Source: Spiroplasma alleghenense
GTDB lineage: Bacteria; Bacillota_I; Bacilli_A; Mycoplasmatales; Mycoplasmataceae
Length of the DNA stretch: 64,000 bases
Direction: 5' to 3'
NCBI RefSeq assembly: GCF_003363775.1
Contig: NZ_CP031376.1
Location: 1,054,001-1,118,000, forward strand
This document shows, one piece after another, positions 11,812 to 22,686 of the stretch. The notes under the pieces were generated by a model. It saw only the letters and a program-made list of their open reading frames with translations, made no database searches and was not told the origin of the DNA. The stretch's first letter is position 1. Each line of letters starts with the position of its first letter. A program made the translations under genes and the position numbers.

Positions 11812-14800
11812 GTTTTAGCACAACACAATTTTACAAGGTACCATAACACAAAGATACTACAAAAGCAACAGTTTCTAGTTTTAGCACAACACAATTTTAC
11901 AAGGTACCATAACAAGCTGTCCAATAATTGTAGCAAAACTCTAGTTTTAGCACAACACAATTTTACAAGGTACCATAACCTCAATCCATTTTCTATTCCT
12001 CCTTTCTAAGTTTTAGCACAACACAATTTTACAAGGTACCATAACTATCATCAACTCCATCAGTTTCATATTTTAGTTTTAGCACAACACAATTTTACAA
12101 GGTACCATAACCAGCTGCTTCTCATACAAAGCATGGAACAAGTTTTAGCACAACACAATTTTACAAGGTACCATAACATGTTTTTAATTCTGCTACTGTC
12201 ATTTGTTGTTTTAGCACAACACAATTTTACAAGGTACCATAACACCACGATAGCAAGCAAGCACATAAAACTAGTTTTAGCACAACACAATTTTACAAGG
12301 TACCATAACAACTCATTAAAAGGTATTCGCTTTCAATTTGTTTTAGCACAACACAATTTTACAAGGTACCATAACACAACGGAATTTATAGAAAAGATTT
12401 TAAAAGTTTTAGCACAACACAATTTTACAAGGTACCATAACAATTCTTCTCATTGACAATCTCAATTTTTTGTTTTAGCACAACACAATTTTACAAGGTA
12501 CCATAACTGCTTACTGCTAAGTTTGTGTGTTCTGGAAGTTTTAGCACAACACAATTTTACAAGGTACCATAACATGCTTTTATATAAACATCTGTTAACT
12601 CTGGTTTTAGCACAACACAATTTTACAAGGTACCATAACTTACCATATCAATCAGAAAGTTTCTATATTGTTTTAGCACAACACAATTTTACAAGGTACC
12701 ATAACATAGTCCTTTATACCCTCTACATTGATCAGTTTTAGCACAACACAATTTTACAAGGTACCATAACTGTAATAAGTACTTCACTACTATTTAATAA
12801 GTTTTAGCACAACACAATTTTACAAGGTACCATAACTAGAAGTATCTATACGATTCCCTGTTAAATGTTTTAGCACAACACAATTTTACAAGGTACCATA
12901 ACATGGTGGGTCAGTTAGTATCATATCAATACGTTTTAGCACAACACAATTTTACAAGGTACCATAACTCAGCCATAGGTTCTTTTTAGGAACTGGGTGT
13001 TTTAGCACAACACAATTTTACAAGGTACCATAACGTATTAGGATACCGAATTTCTCTTACACCCGTTTTAGCACAACACAATTTTACAAGGTACCATAAC
13101 AGGTTTGAGTTCCTTTTTCAAATGGATTCTGTTTTAGCACAACACAATTTTACAAGGTACCATAACTGAAACTACTTTTTGATACTCTTCGGTTTCGTTT
13201 TAGCACAACACAATTTTACAAGGTACCATAACGTGTAATCAAAATCAATCTCTTTTTCTCTAGTTTTAGCACAACACAATTTTACAAGGTACCATAACTG
13301 TAGTTCTCTTTCGCTAACCTTTTCCATTGTTTTAGCACAACACAATTTTACAAGGTACCATAACCCACTAGCCGCTCTTTATCGGATTCATTTTGTTTTA
13401 GCACAACACAATTTTACAAGGTACCATAACACACGATTCACTACGATTGTTAATGGTGCTGTTTTAGCACAACACAATTTTACAAGGTACCATAACAAGA
13501 ACCAGGAGGTGCTAAGGTGTTATTAGGGTTTTAGCACAACACAATTTTACAAGGTACCATAACAATCAACTTCAACTCTCTCACCAAAAAGTTGTTTTAG
13601 CACAACACAATTTTACAAGGTACCATAACTACAAGAGCGATTAATACCGCCTCCATTTGGTTTTAGCACAACACAATTTTACAAGGTACCATAACTATAG
13701 TATATTTGCTCTGCCAACTTTTTATGTTTTAGCACAACACAATTTTACAAGGTACCATAACAGATTAAAGATATTGATTATCAAAAATGAGGTTTTAGCA
13801 CAACACAATTTTACAAGGTACCATAACGAGTAGCCAATATTCTTGCATATTCAAGTTGTTTTAGCACAACACAATTTTACAAGGTACCATAACAGGGAAG
13901 AAACAAGAAAAAGAACTTTAGAAGTTTTAGCACAACACAATTTTACAAGGTACCATAACATTTCCTCACAATCAACTTGGAAGTTCCTAGTTTTAGCACA
14001 ACACAATTTTACAAGGTACCATAACTAACAACAAACCCGAAATCGAACAATTCATGTTTTAGCACAACACAATTTTACAAGGTACCATAACCGATTTGAT
14101 AGAAGTAGTCCTCAGCACTTTGTTTTAGCACAACACAATTTTACAAGGTACCATAACGAGTGAACCGACCAGATGATGATTTCTATTGTTTTAGCACAAC
14201 ACAATTTTACAAGGTACCATAACCGTAATAGCAATTTTTACAAAGATAAGGGGGTTTTAGCACAACACAATTTTACAAGGTACCATAACATTCATCTTTA
14301 TTTTCAGCCATTCAATTTGGTTTTAGCACAACACAATTTTACAAGGTACCATAACGCTAAAATATTTGTTCCGGTAAAAAAAATAGTTTTAGCACAACAC
14401 AATTTTACAAGGTACCATAACAGCCAGTAAAGCGTATTAACTACGTTAATGGTTTTAGCACAACACAATTTTACAAGGTACCATAACAGTATAGCAACTG
14501 GTCGCTCATTGTTTAGTGTTTTAGCACAACACAATTTTACAAGGTACCATAACGATAATGTGCGTTATCATTAAAATTTGCGAGTTTTAGCACAACACAA
14601 TTTTACAAGGTACCATAACTTAACTGTTGGAAAGGGTATATTATTTGATGTTTTAGCACAACACAATTTTACAAGGTACCATAACGGAGTTATCGATGTT
14701 TTTTTGACAGAGAGGGTTTTAGCACAACACAATTTTACAAGGTACCATAACTATAGTAGATTTGCTCTGACAACTTTTTATGTTTTAGCACAACACAATT

Positions 14801-15081
14801 TTACAAGGTACCATAACTCTGTTATACAATAAAAGAGTCAAAGGAAAGTTTTAGCACAACACAATTTTACAAGGTACCATAACTGTATTCATGTGGATTA
14901 TTCAATTTGTCTGGTTTTAGCACAACACAATTTTACAAGGTACCATAACATTCAGGGATTATGAAGTGTCCATCAAATCGTTTTAGCACAACACAATTTT
15001 ACAAGGTACCATAACTTCAAATCGGAGATTCCAACGAACATCCTTGTTTTAGCACAACACAATTTTACAAGGTACCATAAC
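11812..15081 (-). CRISPR. Type II-A CRISPR array, 50 repeats and 49 spacers
   Basis: Fifty copies of an identical 36-bp repeat, first at 11812 and last at 15046-15081. Spacers are 30 nt except one of 29 (12706-12734) and one of 31 (13497-13527). In crRNA sense, on the minus strand, the repeat begins GTTATGGTACC and ends GTGCTAAAAC. Orientation is fixed by the tracrRNA: its antirepeat and its tail plus terminator read correctly only on the minus strand. The leader is therefore at the 15082 side and the oldest spacers at the 11848 side. The 66-bp period keeps a reading frame open on both strands, so apparent proteins here are artefacts. Two spacers (13696-13725 and 14752-14781) differ at only two bases. 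Confidence 0.99.
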
Positions 15082-15108
15082 CCCAAATCAAGAGTTTTTG
15101 GTAAAAAA
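15082..15108 (-). promoter_or_regulatory. Short CRISPR leader with leader-anchoring motif
   Basis: Only 27 bp separate the csn2 stop from the first repeat. On the minus strand the leader ends in ATTTGGG immediately before the repeat. This resembles the ATTTGAG leader-anchoring sequence known to direct spacer integration in type II-A systems. It supports integration of new spacers at this end. A promoter, if present, must lie inside csn2. Confidence 0.6.
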
Positions 15109-16077
15109 TTAAAGTTTTCTGTCGAAAACTATCTTTCCGGCCCTAAAAGGCATATTTTCACTTTTTTCAAATAACGAAAGCAGTTGTTCTTTAGTGTAGT
15201 ATAGAATGTTTAAGGAGAGGTACTTTTGTATAAAAATAAATAAATTTTCTAAAAATATATTTTTATCGGGTTTATCAAAATACTCTAAGTACTCCGTTGG
15301 GTCGTCAATTATTTTTGCAATATCTATAATATTATTAAAAGCAATAATTTTTGAATTTTCAATATTTTTAATTTCAATATGGCAGCTATTTGACAAAAAA
15401 ATAATATAGTTATCCAGTTTATTTATTTGATTTGATAAATCCAATATTTCTTTAGTATTAAGAGAAATAAACGGGTTATTAAAGATGAATAGTAGATGCT
15501 TGCTTTCCAATTGATTGAATAAATCTATTATTGCAAAATATAAATTGCTAATTTCTTTGCTCAATAAATATAAATTTTCTTCATCAAATTTGTTCATAAA
15601 TCTTAAGGATAAATTATCAACCAAATAATCAATAAATTTGTCTTCAATAAAAAAGTTAATTTTATTTTCTTCGCTGTCAAAACACTCTTTTATTGTGGAA
15701 ATAACCTCAACTGAGTTAATATCAATACCTGAAATGAGATTATAAATCATATTCAGTTGCTCGTTTTGAAACAAACTATTTTCTAGAACTATTTTAAATA
15801 GCGATTTCAATACACCTTTTTTTCCGTTGATTAAATCAATATTTAATTCCATAAGAGATGGTATATGAATAATTTTTCAATTTGTCTTATCATAAACTGT
15901 ATCATTCTCCTGATACTCAATTATAATATCAGTTGTTTCCAATTTTCCAGATACAGCATTTATATAAGCTTGATTTAAAATCTTCATTTCGTCTAAGTTA
16001 TTTATAATAAATGTGTTTTTGTTTAAATTAATAAATTCAAGATAAAAATCATTTTTATGTTTGAAATTAATTATCAT
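15109..16077 (-). CDS. csn2: Csn2-like adaptation protein
   Basis: A 322-residue protein, assigned to the Csn2 group mainly by position: last gene of a cas9-cas1-cas2 operon and directly before the leader. Sequence motifs are weak; the N-terminal part (IINFKHKNDFYLEFINLNKN) and the acidic helical middle fit the long Csn2 variants (about 320-350 residues) rather than the ~220-residue classical form. Csn2 binds DNA ends as a ring and takes part in spacer acquisition with Cas1, Cas2 and Cas9. Its ATG overlaps the cas2 stop codon (TAATG), so translation is coupled. One TGA (15877-15879) is read as Trp. Confidence 0.75.
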
Positions 16078-16400
16078 TAATAAATCACCAACCTTCTATC
16101 GTTTGACTCCTTCTCTTGAAGTGATTTTTTGCCATTGAAAAATATCATTTTTGCATACTGCTTTTCAGTTACAATCATCGCTCTTATATTACCTTCCGAA
16201 GGCTTTATTTTTTCAATTCTTGAAACTAGTCTATTCATAGATTCTTCGTTTATACAAATTTTTGAATAAACAGAATATTGAACTAAGACAAAACCCTCTT
16301 TTAATAATTTGTTTCTAAATTGATTGTATGTTTTAACAAGATTTTTCTTGTTCATTGGAAGATCATAAAATAGAATCATTCTCATATATCTATAACTCAT
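16077..16400 (-). CDS. cas2: Cas2, CRISPR adaptation protein
   Basis: A 107-residue Cas2. Signatures are the N-terminal beta strand MRMILFYDLP with the conserved Asp, followed by YNQFRNKLLKEGFVLVQYSV and the C-terminal IRAMIVTEKQY. Cas2 dimers bridge two Cas1 dimers in the spacer integrase. A longer upstream extension of this frame lies inside cas1; the ATG at 16400 was chosen because it puts the Cas2 fold at the N-terminus. The start overlaps the cas1 end by 11 nt and the stop overlaps the csn2 start. Confidence 0.92.
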   Translation of the reverse strand: MSYRYMRMILFYDLPMNKKNLVKTYNQFRNKLLKEGFVLVQYSVYSKICINEESMNRLVSRIEKIKPSEGNIRAMIVTEKQYAKMIFFNGKKSLQEKESNDRRLVIY

Positions 16401-17295
16401 AATATAAAACCGATGAAACATCAGGAAATTTTTCATCTGAAAACTTCTTTTCTTTAAAGAAATTGATAACTTCATCGATATAAATTTCTATCGCGTTAGT
16501 AAGATAAACACTTTTACCATTTATTGTAACTTTACAATTAAGCAAATTAATCAAAGCAATTCTATGATTCCTTGAAAAATAGTCTTCGTTCATTATTTTA
16601 CTAAATACATACAAATCAACAATGGGTCTAAATGGTTCCATTAAGTCATCCGCTAAAGCAAAAGCATTAAAGCCGTTGTGATGAAATAAAGAAATTGACG
16701 GATGAAGTCCTTTTGAGCAAATTGTTCTAGCTACTGCGCTTCTGATAATTGAATAACCAAAATTTAAAGCAGAGTTAATATGATTATCTTTATTTCTCCT
16801 AAATTCCATGCCAAATAATTCGTGAAAATATACTTTTGCAGCGTGAGCTTCGCGATTTGTTGAATCCCCCAACTGTAATTCTGAAATAAACTTATTTAGA
16901 TGAGCAACTTTATCAAAATTTTTATTTGTCATTTTTAAATTATCAATTTGATTTTCAATTTTATTTTTAACTATTTTAGTTCATAAAAATAGTTTATCTT
17001 TTTTATTTCAATTTATCTGGTTTAATATTTGTTCGTATTGTTTATGGTGACCTTTGATGGGAGTTATTAATGCATTAGGCATCAGGGTGTCATCACACAA
17101 AATTGTTAAAACACCTTTTTCAGCAAGCTTATTTATTACTCTAGTTGTAATCGTTGTTTTATAACTTTCAAATATTACAGAATTAAGATCACCAATTGGT
17201 TGCTTGACTTCGCCTTGTTTTGTTCTTATTACTACACTATCCAGAAATACATTTATGTATTCTGAGTCTTTTATTATTAACGTTTTTCAACTCAT
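16390..17295 (-). CDS. cas1: Cas1, spacer integrase
   Basis: A 301-residue Cas1 that joins prespacers to the leader-repeat junction as part of the Cas1-Cas2 complex. The expected metal ligands are visible: E149 in NREAHAAKVYF, His in LHPSISLFHHNGFN (about residue 205) and E220 in DDLMEPFRP. The frame includes TGA-coded Trp residues. It starts a few bases after the tracrRNA terminator, so its transcription must come either through that terminator from cas9 or from its own promoter. It overlaps cas2. Confidence 0.95.
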
Positions 17296-17300
17296 AAAAT

Positions 17301-17392
17301 AAAAAAAAGAGGGTCGAAACCCTCACTTACGGCATTTAAGCCTTATATACGGTAGTCTTGTAAAATTGTGTTGTGCTAAAACTATGTATACA
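17301..17392 (-). ncRNA. tracrRNA
   Basis: On the minus strand, 17382-17357 is a 26-nt perfect antirepeat (GTTTTAGCACAAC... to TTTTACAAG). It is followed by a bulge, a lower-stem partner ACCGTA that pairs with TATGGT of the repeat, then ATAAGGCTTAAATGCCG, which closely resembles the nexus hairpin of Streptococcus CRISPR1 tracrRNA. A GAGGGTTTCGACCCTC hairpin with a T-run forms the terminator. It guides Cas9 and RNase III processing. The gene lies between cas9 and cas1 on the same strand. Confidence 0.95.
17309..17324 (-). terminator. tracrRNA terminator
   Basis: Perfect GAGGG/CCCTC stem with TTTCGA loop region followed by eight T on the minus strand. It doubles as the last tracrRNA hairpin. 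Confidence 0.9.
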
Positions 17393-17397
17393 TAATT

Positions 17398-17425
17398 ATT
17401 ATAGCAAACACCAAAATTAAGTCAA
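17398..17425 (-). promoter_or_regulatory. tracrRNA promoter inside the 3' end of cas9
   Basis: On the minus strand TTGACT (17425-17420) and TATAAT (17403-17398) are 16 bp apart. The -35 box overlaps the cas9 stop codon, so tracrRNA can be made independently of the cas operon. Transcription should start near 17392. Confidence 0.85.
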
Positions 17426-20400
17426 GATTTTTATTTTATTTTTAATAATATTTGAAGTAACTTTTTTAAAATCTTTAATCTTTGATACTGATTTAATCAT
17501 TCTCTTTTCTTCAATCTGTGATAATTTTTTGAATTCAATTAAATTAGTTGATTGAACAAAACCAACAACATATAAATTATTGTTATTTTCACCATCATAT
17601 TTAAATTTAACTTCATCATATTTATTTAATTCAAATACTTTTTCAAAAGTGTCACTTATTTTTAATTTTTCCTTGGATTTTTGGTAAGCAACCGGATCAA
17701 TAGTGATTTGATCCTCTTGCATTTTGGAAATTAATAAGGAATTAATTGCTAAAATTTTATAAACATCTAAGGTTTTGCTATATCAAACATCAAGTCTTAA
17801 TCAATTTTTACCATCTAAAAGGACTCTTTTTTTATCAGCTGAAATATTTTTGTACTTGTGAGAAATATCAAATATTTCATCTAATTTGATTGGACTCTTA
17901 TCTCGATATCTTAGGAAGCTTATTTTTGGAGGATTATCCTCATTAGATTGTTTTGTTATACTTTCCCCCAATTCATTTTTAGCAAAAATGAATGCATTTC
18001 TGGATTTTCCGCTTTCTTTATCAATTGAGTATTCATTTCAAATACTTTGTAAAAAATTAAAAGTTTTTGGGTCAGAGTCTTTCATTAATACCTGATTAGA
18101 TTCTTCATTAAATAATTTAGATATTGTTTTTCATTTTTTAGAGTCGTCGGTATAAATATCTATTTTATTAATTTTGAAGAAGTTGTCCCCGATTTTTTTA
18201 GCAGAATAAATTGTTTCATCTGATATTTTCATATTATTTTTTTGCTTAACTTTTCTGGTAAATTTGTAATTATCAAATTTTGAAATATTATCTCCAACTT
18301 GAGCCCATTTTTTGTAGAATTCAGTTTGATCAAAATCTAGGTCCAATTTTTCTTCTTCAGTTTTAGTATTAATCAAATCAAATAGTTTTTTGTTTTTGTA
18401 CTTAAATTCTGCAGCCAGAGAAATCATAATCGCATCTTCGGCATGATGTTTATTTTGCTCACGAATTTTATTTGGAATTCTAAAATAATTTTTACGCAAT
18501 TGGTGAGTAAATCCTCCATTAATTGTTTTAACTTGAATATCTAAATCATTGGTTTTGATATAGTTTTCAATATATTTTTTGACCTCTAATGTTGCGTAAC
18601 GAGTGTCTACTAAATTTCTTTGAATGAATCCTTGTTGTGTTTTAAATGAATTGATGTCCTCTTCAAATAATAAATAATTGATTTTTTTAAATAATTGTTT
18701 TCGATTTGGGAATCGCGTATCATTTTGTTTATAAATGCGATTAACTCCTTCTAAGTATTCTTTTCAAGCAACCTGACCCTTATCATTAATAATATATTGA
18801 TATGGGGTTCTATTTTTCTTGCTTTGGTTTTCTGAGTTTAATACTAATACTTTATTGCTTCGTGAATTATCAAATGAAATTGATACTGGAATAATGTGGT
18901 CTATTTCACAATAATTGTAATCTGACATAAGTCTTGTAATATCAATCTTTTCTCCACTATAAATACAGTTTCCATCTTGTTCTAAGTAATAAGACATTTT
19001 TTCTTGAAATTTAAAGTTATCAATTCCACTAGTATTTACTTTAGCGATTTCTTTCTTCATTTCAGTTCCTAAAGCTTCGTTTTGCTTTTGAATTTTGTTA
19101 ATGAATTGTCTTTGTTCAGCTGAATTTTTTTCACGCGCCATTTCAATTACAATATTTTTTATTTCTAAATCTTTTAGTTTTTGAATTTCTTTAATTACTT
19201 TTAATGATTGAATTAAAGATCTTTTCACAACTGGGGAAATATACATTTCATTAATTGATTTTCTTAAAACTGGAATAGTTTGTGTTTTACTAAAGTTTTT
19301 ATGGTAATCGGGTTGACGGCCTTGCTCGGTTAGAATTTGCATACTATTTTTATTGGTATCTCACATTTCTGCAATTACTTCATTCATAGTTTTAAAACTT
19401 AAAGCATGAGTTCCGCTATTTTTAACATAACTTAAAACTTCACAAATTCTTAAACTTAAAAAATCATAATTTAATTTTTGTAGTTGTTCTAGTCTGCTTG
19501 CATAGTCTTGATACTTAGTTAGTATTGTCAATATTTCATCAATTTTATCTTTATTTTTAAAAGCAATTCAATCAATTGGTAAATTATTATTTCTCATTAT
19601 GTCTTTAATTTTATTAATACCTTTAAATTCAGTAAAAATGGCCTTATTATTTTTATCAATTCTAAATCCAGAAATATCTTCAGGATTAACTTGGATAAAT
19701 TTAGCAATTCTATCTAATTTTAGGTTTCAAGTTTTTGGTGATTCAATACATTTAATGATTAAATCTCTTTTTTCAATATTTGTAATACCTTCTTCTCTGT
19801 TTAGAATTTTTAAGTTATTTAAATCATTTAAGGTATTAAAAATATATGCAGTTAATGATTCTTTAGGTGCTCGCGGTTGAGTTTTATCATAGGTATCATT
19901 TCCTGCAAGACGATCAAAAAATTCTTCATCCCCATTTCAGCCCCAAGGACTTAAAGTACCAGTTTTTTGATTTTCCAATCCTGGACCAGTAAAGTAATCT
20001 CTTTTACGAGTGAATATTTTAATAAAGTCATTTATAAAATCTTCGTTAATTGAACCAAAATCCTTTTGCTTATTTAAAATTTCTTTTAGTTCAGCGAGTA
20101 ATTCTTCGTTTGTAAATCTGATGCTATCATCTTTAACTCCGATTAATTTTCCATTCGCTTCATGAAACTCCTTCATTATTAATGATGGTTCGGTTACTTC
20201 CTTTCTTTCAGAAATATCAACGTTTTCTAAATTTTTACTTGCACTTTCCTCAATTATTTCATCTTCTCAAGAAAAAATCCCTCTTTTTTTAACTGCATGA
20301 TATAAAATTGCTGCTATTTCATAATTAGTTAAAAGTTCTTTTTTTCCTTTTAATTTCAGATTAAAAATCATTTCTTGAGGAATGTTGGCTTGAAAATCAT

Positions 20401-20647
20401 CATTACTTTTAATCAAATTATTTTTAATCATCAAATTAATTAAATCGGATTTACGTAAATTTCTTCTTCTTAATCTTCTTCGCGAACTTCTCTTAATTCT
20501 ACGATCTGCTCCACTTGTGCCACTACCGGTTTGACCAGCTTCTTCAAAAAGACTAACTCCTGCATCGATAATATTTAATTCTTCATCCGTAATCGCTCAT
20601 CCCACAGAGGCAATTCCAATATCTAACCCTATATTTACTTTTTTCAT
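17417..20647 (-). CDS. cas9: Cas9, small type II-A effector nuclease
   Basis: A 1,076-residue Cas9, complete when TGA = Trp. RuvC-I (GLDIGIASVGWA) carries D9; an arginine-rich bridge helix follows (about residues 47-73); RuvC-II (IVIEMAREKN) carries E502; HNH (CEIDHIIPVS) carries H584; RuvC-III (HHAEDAIMISLA) carries H735 and D738. All catalytic residues are present, so cleavage of both strands is expected. The size matches compact Cas9s (about 1,050 residues) rather than the ~1,370 of S. pyogenes. ATG at 20647 follows GGAATGGAG. First gene of cas9-tracrRNA-cas1-cas2-csn2-array; PAM cannot be read from this window. Confidence 0.97.
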
Positions 20648-20830
20648 ATTTTAACTCCATTCCCAATTATTATATTACTTTTATAATAAAATTAAAGTAA
20701 TTATTATAGGCCGGAATAGAATTAATATTTTTACCTCATTAAAAGTTAGTTACTTACTTTTAATGAAAATTAATTTTTTAGCAATTATTTAGATGCATTA
20801 AAAATATTTTAATCTTAAAAATTAAATATA
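20648..20830 (-). promoter_or_regulatory. cas9 upstream region with inverted repeats
   Basis: Several TATAAT-like boxes lie between 20665 and 20715 on the minus strand. A perfect 10-bp inverted repeat, CATTAAAAGT / ACTTTTAATG with a 9-bp spacer, occupies 20737-20765, and a smaller one (ATTACTTT / AAAGTAAT) lies around 20677-20701. These may be operators of the cas operon. No regulator gene is nearby. Confidence 0.4.
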
Positions 20831-20880
20831 AAATCAACCCTTTTTTGGAAACCATCTTAGGTCTCCTAAAGGTTGATTTT
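20831..20880 (-). terminator. Terminator between the DUF262 gene and cas9, derived from an IS-A end
   Basis: AAAATCAACC pairs with GGGTTGATTTT around an inner hairpin. The block is nearly the same as the right end of IS-A (11050-11101), including GGAAACCAT and AGGTCTCCT. It directly follows the DUF262 stop codon (20887) and insulates cas9 from upstream transcription. Confidence 0.7.
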
Positions 20881-20886
20881 ACTATT

Positions 20887-22686
20887 TTATTTATTATATA
20901 TTTTTCTATTTTCTCTGTTTTCAATTGATTTTTTAAATCTGTTAAAAATTTTATCAATTTGATTTAAAATAAATTTCTCTCAATTTTTTTCTAAATCACC
21001 CAGATTTTTAACGCTGTTAAATTCATTATTAATTTTAAATGAACTTGTCCTAATTATATTTATTTTAGTTTCAAAAATTTTATCTGCTGCCTCTTTGTTT
21101 TGTTCTGGGGATAAAATCGTTAAATTGGATAGTTTATTGACATGGAATTTTACTATTTTAACATTATTATCTTCCAAAAATTTTTTTCATTCATCATTTT
21201 CTGAAAAACTTTGAGGAATAATATGCTCAACTGTTGTAGATCTATAAAAATCCAAACTATCTATTTTCATAGAATCGCTCATATCATTATTTATAATTGT
21301 AAACAAATATTTAGATCTACTGAAATCTGTAAAAGCGACTTTTATGTGTTCGGTAAATTCTGCATTATCAACTTCTCTTAAATTATTATTCAATTTATTA
21401 TTTTCACTAATAGTCTCACTTATTGCTGAACAAATTATGTCGGGCAATTTTTGTTTTTTATTTTTTTCTAATGCTGATATTTTAATTAAGATATTGATAA
21501 AAAATTTTCTTTCTTGAGCTGTTATTCCAATTACTTTTCGTTTATAAATATAGGTATTTACAAACGAAAGAACTAAGTCAAAAAAACTGATTCTTATTTC
21601 TCCGCTTATTAGTTTATCTGATAAATACATTAAAAATGAGTTAGCAGCATCCACATTCAAGAACTTGTACTCGGCAAGATGCAAGTCTCAATTTTTTTTA
21701 TTGACAATTGCAACTAATTTATCGGCAAAAAATTCAGAAAGCCTTTTGTTTGTTTTTATAGAAGAATAGATGTCGAAATAGCGCACAATTTCATCTATAA
21801 ATGATATAACACCCTTCGTCTTATCTTTAAAACCTTCTAGCTTCGAGTTTAAAATTAATTTAAAACCTTTGTGAATTTCGTAAGCCTTATCAGCTACAAC
21901 TTTACATGAAATCATAGACACATAATCTCTGAAAAATTTATCTAAATCTACATTCGAATCGTTTTTAAATTTTCTTTCCCACTTAAGTCTGTGAATCTTT
22001 TCTTGTTTTTTTTCATCTTCTATATTCATAAAAATGGAGTTTACGATTAAATCGTAATTTTTAAGTGGTTCATTTTTGGAGTTAAAAGATTCAAATAGGT
22101 TATTTGGGTCTATTTTAAGATTCGCTAAATCAATATTAAAAAGATTGATATCTAAAATTTTTTTTGCAAAATCAAATAAAGTTGATGCTTCAAATTTATC
22201 TAAAGATTCACCTATTATTTTATATGCTTTGGAAATAGAATACTTTTGATCTTCCAAATCAAGATCATAATTATCCATTATTTTTTCCAAAATTATTCTG
22301 TCTCTATAAGACTTTAGTTTTACTACAAGTTCATTATTTTCTTTATTAAATAGACAGCTCTCTATTTTACTAATAATTTCGTTTACTTGGGTTGAGCTAT
22401 CCATTTCATTAAACTTCAAAATTAATTTATTTAAAATTAAGGAAATTGTGACGATTCTCTGTTGACCATCAACTACGATTAATTCTTTATTTTTTCTATG
22501 ACAAAATATAACGCCTATAAAAAATTCTCCCCCCGGCTCCGTATCATTGATATCGTTAATCAATTGATTTACTTGCTTAGTTCAAGAGTAACTTCTTTGA
22601 TATGGTGGTATCTTGAAAGTTGTCTTTCCGTCATTTTCTAAAAAATCTTTTATTGTTTGAAGTTGTATAGAACTGTTATTGGCCAT
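20887..22686 (-). CDS. GmrSD-like DUF262/DUF1524 protein 1
   Basis: A 599-residue protein. The N-terminal DUF262 (ParB-like NTPase) signatures are PPYQRSYSW (27-35) and VDGQQRIVT (72-80); the C-terminal DUF1524 HNH-like signature is TVEHIIPQS (E487, H488). Proteins of this architecture (GmrSD, BrxU) are NTP-dependent type IV restriction enzymes that cut modified phage DNA; which modification this one recognises cannot be told. It lies directly downstream of the disrupted nuclease gene at 22704-24729 on the same strand, with a terminator at its end. Confidence 0.85.

Noticed and set aside
11703-14832. Several apparent proteins with repeated VLAQHNFTRYHN or WYLVKLCCAKT units
   Set aside because: They are translations of the CRISPR repeat; the 66-bp period keeps frames open by chance.
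11812-15081. Array transcribed on the plus strand because the repeat there begins GTTTTAG
   Set aside because: The tracrRNA tail, promoter and terminator fit only the minus strand, and the leader-anchor motif lies at the 15082 side.
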